Shown here: positions 46,369 to 54,305 of the stretch, piece after piece | Numbering within the stretch: the stretch's first letter is position 1 | How the letters are laid out: every line of letters starts with the position of its first letter | Source: Sinorhizobium sp. B11 | Lineage (GTDB): Bacteria > Pseudomonadota > Alphaproteobacteria > Rhizobiales > Rhizobiaceae | DNA length: 64,000 nt | Assembly (NCBI GenBank): GCA_039725955.1 | Contig: CP091033.1 | Span: forward strand, 1,612,001-1,676,000 | Reading direction: 5' to 3' | The notes under the pieces: generated by a model | Seen by the model: the letters and a program-made list of their open reading frames with translations, nothing else | What the model was told of the DNA's origin: nothing | The model's database searches: none | Position numbers and translations under genes: made by a program

Positions 46369-47802
46369 TCAAGGCGTGATGGTGCCGCTCAACAGACCAT
46401 AAGCTCCGACAAGGCCCGCAATCACGGTGACGGCGAAAACGATGAGTTCGATGCTGGTGAAAAGCGTCACTCTCTGCTCTCGCCGCGCCCAGACGTAAAG
46501 GATGGTTCCCGGCACGAATAAAACGCTGACGAGCAGGACATATTTCAGCCCTGCGGCGATGAACATCACGATCGTGTAGATCACCGCGATCCAGGCAAAT
46601 ATCTGGTCGCGGCCGCGCTCCTCCGGCGTTTCCTCATAGCCTTCGCCCCGACGCGCAAGCAGCACGCCGTAGCCTGCGACCAGAAGATAGGGAAGAAGCG
46701 CCGTCACGCTCGTCATGTCGAGCATGAAATTGAAGGCATCGCGAGACCAGTAGGTCGAGATCACAAACAGTGAGACGACGATATTGGTCAGCCACAACGC
46801 ATTGGCCGGCACCCTGTTGTCGTTCTGCGCTGCAAATAGCCTCGGCATATCGGCTGATTTGGCAGCAGCAAACAGCACTTCGGCGCAGATCAGCGACCAT
46901 GCGAGATAGGCGCCAAGAACCGATACCAGCACGCCGACCGAAATGAACACCGCCCCCCAATGGCCGACCACGACTTCCAGAACGCCAGCGAGCGAGGGGT
47001 TTTGGACTCCCGCGACCGTTGCGCGCGGCATCGCAGCGTAGGGAAGCAAAGTGATCGCCACCATCAGACCGGTCACACCGACAAAGCCGAGAATAGTCGC
47101 GGTACCGACATCGGCACGGGTCTTGGCGAAGCGGGAATAGACGCTCGCTCCTTCGATCCCCAGGAAGACGAAGACCGTGATCAGCATCGTGTCACGAACC
47201 TGCGCGAAAAGCGATTTTTCGGGCATGTGTACGCCGCCGAAAAAATTCGCGGAGAACTCTGTGTAATTGAACGCGAATATCATCGCCAGGATGGCGACGA
47301 CGATCGGGACGATCTTTGCAATCGTGACGATCACGTTGATGAAGGCCGCCTGCTCCACGCCGCGCAGGATCATGAAATGGAAGGCCCATATTCCCAGGAG
47401 AGAAACGACGATGGCGATCATGGTGCTCCCGTCTCCGAAGAGCCCAGGGAAGAACCGGCCTAGCGTCGAGCCGATCAACACCCAATAGAAAACGTTGCCG
47501 AGGCAGCTTCCCAGCCAGTATCCAAAGGCCGAAAGAAAGCCCATGTAATTACCGAAGCCCTCCTTGGCGTAGGCGAAAACGCCAGAATCGATCTCGGGCT
47601 TTTTCTCCGCCAGGGCCTGAAACACACGCGCAAGCATATACATGCCGGTGCCCGCGATCGCCCAAGCTATGATCGCACCGAACGGCCCGGTCGCCGTCCC
47701 GAAACGACCTGGAAGGTTGAATATACCAGCGCCTACCATCGACCCGACAACCATGGACGTCAGTGCGAAAAGGGACAATTTTTGCGTGGAAGCCGAAGTC
47801 AT
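46369..47802 (-). CDS. arcD: Arginine/ornithine antiporter, ArcD-like (first copy)
   Basis: A 477-residue APC-superfamily antiporter with about 12-13 membrane segments. The opening [20 protein letters not shown] is the conserved first membrane segment of basic amino acid antiporters, and the second region reads [21 protein letters not shown], typical of ArcD/YdgI transporters. It would exchange arginine for ornithine or citrulline. It is directly upstream of arcA and probably in one operon with it. A conserved element starts 93 bases before the start codon and recurs before the second antiporter gene. Confidence 0.9.
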   Translation of the reverse strand: MTSASTQKLSLFALTSMVVGSMVGAGIFNLPGRFGTATGPFGAIIAWAIAGTGMYMLARVFQALAEKKPEIDSGVFAYAKEGFGNYMGFLSAFGYWLGSCLGNVFYWVLIGSTLGRFFPGLFGDGSTMIAIVVSLLGIWAFHFMILRGVEQAAFINVIVTIAKIVPIVVAILAMIFAFNYTEFSANFFGGVHMPEKSLFAQVRDTMLITVFVFLGIEGASVYSRFAKTRADVGTATILGFVGVTGLMVAITLLPYAAMPRATVAGVQNPSLAGVLEVVVGHWGAVFISVGVLVSVLGAYLAWSLICAEVLFAAAKSADMPRLFAAQNDNRVPANALWLTNIVVSLFVISTYWSRDAFNFMLDMTSVTALLPYLLVAGYGVLLARRGEGYEETPEERGRDQIFAWIAVIYTIVMFIAAGLKYVLLVSVLFVPGTILYVWARREQRVTLFTSIELIVFAVTVIAGLVGAYGLLSGTITP

Positions 47803-47894
47803 GATGCCCTCTCAAGAAGGTTGTTCGGACCTTTTGAACATTCGTGCTGCAGGGAACGGCCTATAGCGCACTATAAAATGCTTCCGCCGTGGCC

Positions 47895-47929
47895 GTGATC
47901 GCACAGAATCTCACAACTATGCTTTGCGT
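47895..47929 (-). promoter_or_regulatory. Conserved element upstream of the first arcD-like gene
   Basis: This 35-base element matches the one at 49624-49658 in 28 positions. Shared blocks, written on the plus strand, are GTGAT, GCAC, GAATCTC and CTATGCT. It starts 92 bases before the antiporter start codon in the same orientation as in the second copy. The likely binder is the AraC-type regulator encoded at 50007, or a global arginine regulator. Confidence 0.6.
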
Positions 47930-47944
47930 TTAAAAGTGACGAAA

Positions 47945-47961
47945 TTTGCTAAATTAGCGAA
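47945..47961. promoter_or_regulatory. Palindrome upstream of the first arcD-like gene
   Basis: TTTGCTAAATTAGCGAA is a near-perfect 17-base dyad (seven of eight arm positions) centred on one base, 143 bases upstream of the antiporter start. It is absent from the second antiporter promoter. It may be a separate operator. Confidence 0.4.
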
Positions 47962-48111
47962 CAATGCGTTAAGTCGCGGCGTTTGCGACAACGACTTTGA
48001 GAAACGGATACCTGGAGCCGCACGGGCCGAAGCGAAATATTTCGAGACATTTCAGTCGGTTGGCACTCTCGCACAGTCGCGACTGCGGTCTGCATTCGGT
48101 TTGACTTGTCC

Positions 48112-49542
48112 TCAAACCGAAATGCGACCGGTTGCGAGGGCGTAAATGGCAATCATGGCGCCCGCGACCGCAACGATGAACACCGGCATTTCGGCCAGCT
48201 TAAACACAGGAAGTTTCTGCTCTCGACGTGCCATTAAGAACAGGATGGTACCGGGTCCGTAAATGGCGGCGGAAAGCAGCAGATGAGTGCCACCTGCAGC
48301 GGCGATAAGAAAGGAAGTATAGGTGAGTGCCAATGCGGATCGCACGAATTCGCGGTGGCGGCTCGCGGAATCCCCTTCGTAGGTTTCGCCAGTCAAGACA
48401 AGCTTAAAAGAATAGGCGGCGACGAGAAAATAGGGAATCAGAATCATCGAACTGGTAAGTTCGATAGCCAGACGAAGCGCGTATTGCGCAAATAGTGACA
48501 GGATCAGGAAGACCTGCACCACAATATTGGTCAACCACAGAGCGTTCGACGGCACGCCGGCACTGTTTTCACGCCGCAGAAATCGAGGCATCGTCCCATA
48601 TTTCGAAGCGGAGAACAGAATTTCCGCGGCAAGCAGAACCCAGGAGAGATAGGCCCCACCAACCGAGATCATCAGCCCGGCGCTGACGAAGAGGGTGCCC
48701 CACGGGCCGACGATGGCCGATAGCACGCCCGCCATCGATGGATTGCGCAAATTGGCAAGATCGGCACGAAGCATGACGCCGTAAGAGAGGATGGTCACGA
48801 GAACGAGCAGACAAAGCACGCCCGCAAAGCCAAGCAATGTCGCAATTCCGACATCAGAGCGATTGCGGGCATAGCGAGAATAAACGCTCGCGCCTTCAAT
48901 GCCGACGAAGACGAATACGGTAACCAGCATGGTCGCGCGGACCTGCCCCGCGACGCTGCCGAAGGTAACGGTTTCACCTCCCCAAAAGTTGAGCGCGAAG
49001 ATGTCGGCTTGGAAACCGTAAATGACAAATACAATGAAGAGTATGATTGGGATGATTTTGGCGAAGGTGACGATCGTATTGATCAACGCCGCTCCGCGAA
49101 TTCCACGCAAGATCAGCGCGTGAACGGTCCACAGCAACACTGACGAGGTGGCAATGGCGAAAATCGTATTCCCGTCGCCGAAGATCGGGAAAAAGAGTCC
49201 AAGAGTCGACTTGATCAATACAAAGTAGGAAACATTCCCGAGCAGGGCGGCGGACCAGTAGCCAAGCGTGGACAGGAATCCAAGATAGTCGCCGAAACCC
49301 GCTTTCGCATAGGCGTAGATGCCGGCGTCCAAATCTGGCTTACGTTGCGACAGGGTCTGAAAGACGAAGGCGAGCATCAACATGCCAAGGCCAGCGATCG
49401 CCCAAGCGATCATTGCACCAAATGGCCCCGTCGCACGTCCGAAAGCTTGTGGAAGCGAAAAAATACCAGCGCCGACCATCGACCCTACGCACATCGCCAT
49501 CAGCGTCCACATCGAGAATTTGCGTTCGGAAGAAGATTTCAT
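48112..49542 (-). CDS. Arginine/ornithine antiporter, ArcD-like (second copy)
   Basis: A 476-residue APC-superfamily antiporter clearly paralogous to the one at 46369. The opening [20 protein letters not shown] and the second region VFQTLSQRKPDLDAGIYAYA align with it, but many positions differ, so the duplication is old. I start it at 49542. It is separated from the first copy by a 309-base spacer. The two may exchange different partners, for example arginine with ornithine and arginine with citrulline or agmatine; this is inference. Confidence 0.9.
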   Translation of the reverse strand: MKSSSERKFSMWTLMAMCVGSMVGAGIFSLPQAFGRATGPFGAMIAWAIAGLGMLMLAFVFQTLSQRKPDLDAGIYAYAKAGFGDYLGFLSTLGYWSAALLGNVSYFVLIKSTLGLFFPIFGDGNTIFAIATSSVLLWTVHALILRGIRGAALINTIVTFAKIIPIILFIVFVIYGFQADIFALNFWGGETVTFGSVAGQVRATMLVTVFVFVGIEGASVYSRYARNRSDVGIATLLGFAGVLCLLVLVTILSYGVMLRADLANLRNPSMAGVLSAIVGPWGTLFVSAGLMISVGGAYLSWVLLAAEILFSASKYGTMPRFLRRENSAGVPSNALWLTNIVVQVFLILSLFAQYALRLAIELTSSMILIPYFLVAAYSFKLVLTGETYEGDSASRHREFVRSALALTYTSFLIAAAGGTHLLLSAAIYGPGTILFLMARREQKLPVFKLAEMPVFIVAVAGAMIAIYALATGRISV

Positions 49543-49623
49543 GGCTGACGATCCAGGTGGGCCTATTTTCGACGGCACGAACGGCCGTCCATCAGCTCAC
49601 ATTACCTGATCCGCAACGCCCCA

Positions 49624-49658
49624 GTGATGGCACGGAATCTCGTACCTATGCTCTCCGT
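49624..49658 (-). promoter_or_regulatory. Conserved element upstream of the second arcD-like gene
   Basis: This is the partner of the element at 47895-47929, with the same blocks (GTGAT, GCAC, GAATCTC, CTATGCT) in the same order and spacing. It begins 82 bases before the start codon at 49542. The flanking bases differ between the two promoters, so the shared part is probably selected and not just left from the gene duplication. Confidence 0.6.
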
Positions 49659-50006
49659 CCACGAAGCAGGTCGACTTTCGATCTGTTGGCACGGTAGCAA
49701 CAGGTGCCTCTTGTGAGCAAGATTGCGCCAATCGTCGCGACCTAAGGGCGAGAAACCGGCTCGCTGCGACACAGCCCAAAAAACCTCGAAGGCCGGCATC
49801 GAAATAGCTTCGATACAAGATCGCACCAACGATTTCTGCGCATTTGACGGAACTGAGTACGTTGTCAGGCGATAGTAAAGCTGTCCCTGCCCGGCTAGAT
49901 TGTAGTTTATAGTCGATCATGCTAATAGACGATCCGAAATCCGGCGTGAGTGTCGCAAGACGGCCAGACATCCAGTTGAAATGCAGATTTTGGTTGGAGA
50001 CCTTCG
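49659..50006. promoter_or_regulatory. Remaining spacer between second antiporter and AraC gene
   Basis: About 350 bases with no supported gene, divergent between the second antiporter and the AraC regulator. It must hold the regulator promoter. A GGAGACC ribosome site lies just before the start at 50007. Confidence 0.4.
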
Positions 50007-51194
50007 ATGTCGAATTCCGCTTTTCAAAGCGCAGCTCGGTCTGCGCGTATCATGACAGTTTGCCAGATAGGGACGCAGCAAAAGGCCTTTCAGCCAGCGC
50101 GACTTGCAGCTGGACGGAATGCGGTGGAAAACCGCGCCCCCGGACCGGTTACCGCCCCGCAGTCATCAAATCTCTCTTCCTTTGATTTTGTAACGAACGC
50201 TGTACCGACGATCCGCCAGTTCGAGGCGTGGCGCGCCAATTTCGCCCCGATCGTTGATCTCGGTTCGACGCGTGACACGACGAGGGGGTTCTTTGGACAG
50301 CAGTCCACCTGGGACCTCGGCTGCCTTGTGTTTTCGCATGTCACAACGGATCCCCTGCAATTCAAGAGCACAATACATCACCTCCACTGGGAGCCACTTG
50401 ACCATTTCGTCCTGTCGGTTTTGCTTTCCGGAGAAACTTGTACCGAAACCACCACCGGCACATTCCGTGGCACTGCCGGGGTCACGCAGATCCATACGAT
50501 GGGGCGCAATTTCCACGGCAGTCTGACGGCGAGCGAGATGCTTATCTTGTTCGTCCCGCGGGACTTTTGCCCTCGTTTGACCCGGGCCTTGAGCGCAGCT
50601 GAATTCACAACACTTGAAAGCGGCATGGCGCGGTTATTCCATGACTATATGATCGCGCTGGCCAACCAGCTACCGCTCCTCCAACTAACCGATCTTCCTG
50701 CCTTGGTGGAGGCAACGCGCGCAATGATGCTCGCTTGTGTCTCTCCTTCTGCCGGCAACGTTGAGATGGCAAGTCATCCGATTTCAACAACGCTGCTGGA
50801 TCGAGCGCAGAAAATCATACAATCGAAGCTGTTCGACCCCACCCTGGGACCTCAAACGCTCGAGCGAGAATTGGGGGTTTCGCGTTCGCGACTTTACCGG
50901 ATGTTTGAGGCTTTTGGCGGAGTTAAGCATTACATCCAGCATAGGCGCCTGCTCGACGCCCATGCAGCTTTAGCGAACCCTAGCGACCAACGCCGGATAC
51001 TAGATTTAGCGGAGCAGCGCTGCTTCAGTGACGGCACGGAGTTCAGCCGCGCTTTCAAGCGGGAATTCGGCTATAGTCCGACGGATGTGAGGTTCGGAAA
51101 GAGGAGCCACTTCCCTTACCGACACCCCAAAGGGCTTGAGGAAAGCGACCCGGCAAGCCGGCTTGGAACAATGCTGCGCAGACTGCACGGCTGA
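50007..51194 (+). CDS. AraC-family transcriptional regulator
   Basis: A 395-residue regulator, on the long side for the family. The N-terminal half resembles the AraC-binding-like domain (FEAWRANFAPIVDL, then HLHWEPLDHFVLSVLLSG). The C-terminal double helix-turn-helix is at about residues 270-365 (QTLERELGVSRSRLYRMFEA, then FSDGTEFSRAFKREFGYSPT). It has an extra N-terminus of about 60 residues. Its divergent placement next to two arginine antiporters that share an upstream element suggests it activates them in response to arginine or a related compound. No direct proof is in the sequence. Confidence 0.88.
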   Translation: MSNSAFQSAARSARIMTVCQIGTQQKAFQPARLAAGRNAVENRAPGPVTAPQSSNLSSFDFVTNAVPTIRQFEAWRANFAPIVDLGSTRDTTRGFFGQQSTWDLGCLVFSHVTTDPLQFKSTIHHLHWEPLDHFVLSVLLSGETCTETTTGTFRGTAGVTQIHTMGRNFHGSLTASEMLILFVPRDFCPRLTRALSAAEFTTLESGMARLFHDYMIALANQLPLLQLTDLPALVEATRAMMLACVSPSAGNVEMASHPISTTLLDRAQKIIQSKLFDPTLGPQTLERELGVSRSRLYRMFEAFGGVKHYIQHRRLLDAHAALANPSDQRRILDLAEQRCFSDGTEFSRAFKREFGYSPTDVRFGKRSHFPYRHPKGLEESDPASRLGTMLRRLHG

Positions 51195-51260
51195 TCCGAC
51201 CACATGAGCCATTCGATCTATCCGCGGAAGCGACCACGAGGGCGCGGCGGGGCAACGCCA

Positions 51261-51395
51261 TTCGGCGAGCCCCGCATATAAATCGAAGCAGCCCGCCGCC
51301 TCGGCGACATCCCAGTCGGCCTCCGAAAACGGCTTGCCATTGTCGAGAACTTCGAGGCGGGCGATCTCGGCCTGGCGGGCGCGAATGACCGAAGC
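51261..51395 (-). pseudogene. Remnant of a betaine-aldehyde-type aldehyde dehydrogenase
   Basis: About 45 in-frame codons on the minus strand read VIRARQAEIARLEVLDNGKP, then FSEADWDVAEAAGCFDLYAG and LAE. This is the N-terminal part of NAD-dependent aldehyde dehydrogenases of the betaine aldehyde class, around residues 70-120 of the full protein. The rest (Rossmann part, catalytic cysteine) is missing; similarity ends abruptly near 51260. The fragment begins right at the stop of the enolase-superfamily gene. An aldehyde dehydrogenase gene once followed, or was fused by a deletion, as in sugar-acid pathways that end in alpha-ketoglutarate semialdehyde. Confidence 0.75.
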
Positions 51396-51397
51396 AG

Positions 51398-52543
51398 TCA
51401 GGGATAGGCTGTCGATCCGTCCGGCTTGCGGGTTATTTTCCGCTCCCAGTGAATGTAGTCTTCCGTCTGCAACGCCTTTTCATCGATTTCCAGCCCCCAG
51501 CCCGGACGGTCGGGCCGCAATTCCATATGGCCGTCGACCGGCATATACGGATCGGCCGCCCATGGCGCGTGGACATGAGGCTTGAACTCAAGCACCTTGA
51601 AGTTCGGCTGCGCGGCGCAGAAGTGGATGTTGACCGCCGTCGCAAGCGGCCCCATCGGGTTATGCGGCGCGACGGTTACATAGTGGGCCTCAGCGATTGT
51701 TGCGATCCTGCGCATTTCCGTTACGCCGCCGACAACGCATATGTCCGGCTGGATGATATCGGCGCCGCGGGCTGAAAGCAGCGACAGGAATTCGAAGCGA
51801 TTGTAGAGCGATTCCCCTGTGGCCAGCGGGACGGAAACTTTCGACTTCAGCTCTGCCCATGCCGGGATGTGTTCCGGCCGGATCGGCTCTTCGTAGAACA
51901 GCGGATCGTTCGGCGCAATCGCCGCCGCAAGCTGAACAGCTTGATAGGGCTCGAAGATCTTCGCATGGGCATCAAATGCGAATTCGAAATGCGACGGCGT
52001 AATCTCGCGTATCTTGGCAAACCAGTCACCGGTTTCCTTTACAAGCTCGCCCCAACGGCTGGCATGCAGGTCGCGGCGGAAAGGGCTGAGCTTGAAAGCC
52101 GTGTAGCCGTATTTTTCGTTCAGCTCCAGGGTCTGGTCCTGCGCCGTCTGCGGGTCCGGCGCGGTATAGACGCCGCAATAGACGCGCACCCGATCCCGAA
52201 CGTTGCCGCCAAGCAGCATGTAAACCGGCAGGCCGGCGGCCTTTCCGGCAATATCCCAGAGCGCGTGATCGATCGCCGAAATGGCCGCAAGCCCGAGGGC
52301 GCCCGGCGGAAAACGGCACTGCTGATTGAGTTTCAGCACAAGGAATTCCACTCGGCGGGGGTCCTCCCCTTCAATCTGATGGAAGAGGTAGTCGAAAAGC
52401 GGTGGCAGCGCCCAGTCGGGGCCGTGATTGTAGCACTCGCCCCAACCGGAAATGCCTTCGCTCGTTTCGATTTTCAGGAGCAGTCGCGGCCGGTCGTCGA
52501 CGCGCTGCATGTAGGTCTTGAAGCCGGTGATGTGCATTGACAT
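51398..52543 (-). CDS. Enolase-superfamily sugar acid dehydratase, galactonate-dehydratase-like
   Basis: A 381-residue mandelate racemase/muconate lactonizing-type enzyme. The metal ligands are in FAFDAHAKI (Asp), FYEEPIRPE (Glu) and LATGESLYNRF (Glu). The DAH histidine and the C-terminal APHNPMGPLATA histidine match the catalytic His pair of D-galactonate dehydratases. The usual second-strand KxK is reduced to FKLSPF. It would dehydrate a sugar acid to a 2-keto-3-deoxy acid. It follows the DHDPS-family gene by six bases on the same strand, and the next gene downstream is only a remnant. Confidence 0.9.
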   Translation of the reverse strand: MSMHITGFKTYMQRVDDRPRLLLKIETSEGISGWGECYNHGPDWALPPLFDYLFHQIEGEDPRRVEFLVLKLNQQCRFPPGALGLAAISAIDHALWDIAGKAAGLPVYMLLGGNVRDRVRVYCGVYTAPDPQTAQDQTLELNEKYGYTAFKLSPFRRDLHASRWGELVKETGDWFAKIREITPSHFEFAFDAHAKIFEPYQAVQLAAAIAPNDPLFYEEPIRPEHIPAWAELKSKVSVPLATGESLYNRFEFLSLLSARGADIIQPDICVVGGVTEMRRIATIAEAHYVTVAPHNPMGPLATAVNIHFCAAQPNFKVLEFKPHVHAPWAADPYMPVDGHMELRPDRPGWGLEIDEKALQTEDYIHWERKITRKPDGSTAYP

Positions 52544-52549
52544 TCTTCC

Positions 52550-53470
52550 TCAGGCGGCGCGGTTCTTGCCGCTTACATTGTCGACGATTGCGCGCAGTTC
52601 CGCGCGTTCCGCGTCCGTCAGACTTTCAACGCCGGGAAGGCGAACAGGGCCGACATCGGTTCCGAGCATGCCGAGCGCCTCCTTGACGACAGTGACATTG
52701 GCGCCGTTCAGATATTTGGTGCGCAGCGCTTCGAAACCGGCGATGTCGTCGATAAGAGCGCGGGCAGCGGCGTAGTCGCCGGCTTCCAACGCCTGATGGA
52801 TGGCATGCGAACGCTCGGGGAAAACGTTGACGAGCCCCGAGGTAAAGCCGCGAGCACCCATGGCATAGAAGGCCGGCGCCCAGCCCTCGGCGAGGCCGCA
52901 GACCCAGATCGCCGGTGCATCCTTCGTCGAGCGGATGACTTCGGCAAGCAGCATCAGATTGCCGGAAGCGAACTTGATACCGGCGATGTTCTGATGCAGG
53001 GCAAGCTTGCGGAAATCAGCGACGGAGAATGTATCGCTGCGCACATAGGCAATGACAGGGACGGTGGACGCCTCGGCAAGTTCGAGGAAATATTTCGCCT
53101 GGTAGCTCGGCCCGGCAAAGGGATCCATCGGGTGGTGACCCATGATCGCATCAGTGCCCTCGGCAATCGCGTGACGGGCGAGCGCCTTGGCTTCCGTCAA
53201 CGAACGCCCGACAGCGGCGCTGATCAGAGCCTTGCCATCGGCGGCCTTGATCGTTGCGCTGTGAACCGCCTTTACCTCATCCATCGTCAGCGTGAAGAAT
53301 TCGCCCGTATTGCCGGCGGCCATCAGATTGTGGACCCGGGCGCTGGCGAGGCGCGCAATCAATGCGGAAAGCTTGGCGAGATCGATGCTGCCGTCCGCCT
53401 TGTAGGGGGTCACCGGAACGCCGGAAATGCCCGTCAGGGCCTTGCGAATCTTGTCCATTGCCACGGTCAC
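52550..53470 (-). CDS. DHDPS/NanA-family lyase or dehydratase for keto-deoxy sugar acids
   Basis: A 306-residue class I TIM-barrel enzyme. The pattern GVPVTPYKADGSID, then AAGNTGEFFTLT, the catalytic tyrosine region IAYVRSDTFS and the Schiff-base lysine in NIAGIKFASGN are all present. I prefer GTG at 53470, which has AAGAGGA eight bases upstream and starts one base after the regulator stop; an ATG at 53458 is the alternative. Next to a galactonate-dehydratase-like enzyme it probably cleaves or dehydrates the resulting 2-keto-3-deoxy acid. Both aldolase and dehydratase (toward alpha-ketoglutarate semialdehyde) activities are known in this family. Confidence 0.88.
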   Translation of the reverse strand: MTVAMDKIRKALTGISGVPVTPYKADGSIDLAKLSALIARLASARVHNLMAAGNTGEFFTLTMDEVKAVHSATIKAADGKALISAAVGRSLTEAKALARHAIAEGTDAIMGHHPMDPFAGPSYQAKYFLELAEASTVPVIAYVRSDTFSVADFRKLALHQNIAGIKFASGNLMLLAEVIRSTKDAPAIWVCGLAEGWAPAFYAMGARGFTSGLVNVFPERSHAIHQALEAGDYAAARALIDDIAGFEALRTKYLNGANVTVVKEALGMLGTDVGPVRLPGVESLTDAERAELRAIVDNVSGKNRAA

Positions 53471-53471
53471 G

Positions 53472-54182
53472 TCAAATGTCCTCTTTCTTCCTGAATACGA
53501 TGTTGAGGTAGGTTTCCCCGGAGCGGACAACGTGATCGCGCATCACCCGCTCAGCCCTGTCGCTATCGTTCGAGACGATGGCGGCAGCGATGGCGGTGTG
53601 TTCGGCCAGCGCCTTGTCGCGCTCCTTGTTGTCGGAATGAATGACGCGGCGAATGCTCGCGTCGTAGAATTGCTGGCGCTCGATCATGCGAGACAGGTAC
53701 TGGCAGCGCGAGGCAATGTGGATCTGCTCGTGAAAGGTCTCATTCAGGGCAATGAGGTCATCCGCAACGCCATTGGCTGTGGCCGCCTTCATCGACGCGA
53801 CCGTATCGCTGAGCTTCCCGGCTTCTTCCTGGGTGATCCGCTTGGCGGCGAGATGGGCGATCATCGATTCCAGCGCGGCGCGTGCTAGGATCATTTCCTC
53901 CGCCCACCCGGCGTTGAACCGGATCAGCACCCCACGACGCGGCAGGGTTTCAACCAGTCCTTCGGTCTCGAGCTGCCGGAGTGCCTCCTTGATCGGAGTG
54001 GTGGAAACACCAAGCTGCTCGGCGAGCTGGCGCTCGTTCACGCGCTCATCGGCGCGAAAGCGGCCTGACAGGATCGCCGCGCGCAGCGTCTTATGAACAT
54101 GATCACGAAGGGTCGTCAGGAATCGCGGATCGATCTTTTCGATGCGGTCGTCTCCCGCCCCGCCCTCCATCCTATTTTCCAT
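53472..54182 (-). CDS. GntR-family (FadR/FCD type) regulator
   Basis: A 236-residue regulator. The winged helix is clear (RADERVNERQLAEQLGVSTT, then PIKEALRQLETEGLVETLPR and GVLI), followed by an all-helical FCD effector domain with ALNETFHEQIHIAS and the metal-ligand histidines (HTAIAAAI and MRDHVVRSGE). The ATG at 54182 has GGGGGAA upstream. It is the first gene of the leftward sugar-acid run and is divergent from the peptide-type importer. A 16-base near-palindrome in the spacer is its probable operator. Confidence 0.9.
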   Translation of the reverse strand: MENRMEGGAGDDRIEKIDPRFLTTLRDHVHKTLRAAILSGRFRADERVNERQLAEQLGVSTTPIKEALRQLETEGLVETLPRRGVLIRFNAGWAEEMILARAALESMIAHLAAKRITQEEAGKLSDTVASMKAATANGVADDLIALNETFHEQIHIASRCQYLSRMIERQQFYDASIRRVIHSDNKERDKALAEHTAIAAAIVSNDSDRAERVMRDHVVRSGETYLNIVFRKKEDI

Positions 54183-54224
54183 AAGCCGAAAATTCCCCCG
54201 TTGACGACAAAATCGTTTTGTGAG

Positions 54225-54240
54225 ATCTGATATACCAGAT
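54225..54240. promoter_or_regulatory. Probable GntR operator in the divergent promoter
   Basis: ATCTGATATACCAGAT is a 16-base palindrome with one mismatched pair (arms ATCTGATA and TACCAGAT). The GTATAC/TATAC core resembles sites known for FCD-type GntR regulators. It lies 43 bases before the regulator start and 66 before the importer start, so it could control both. Confidence 0.6.
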
Positions 54241-54305
54241 TTCAGATCGATGTCGATATCAAAATTCGTTCTGATGCGATTGCAGAGATGCTTGGGAGGA
54301 AGAAA

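Noticed and set aside
45104..49542. Complete arginine deiminase operon
   Set aside because: Genes for ornithine carbamoyltransferase and carbamate kinase are not in the window.
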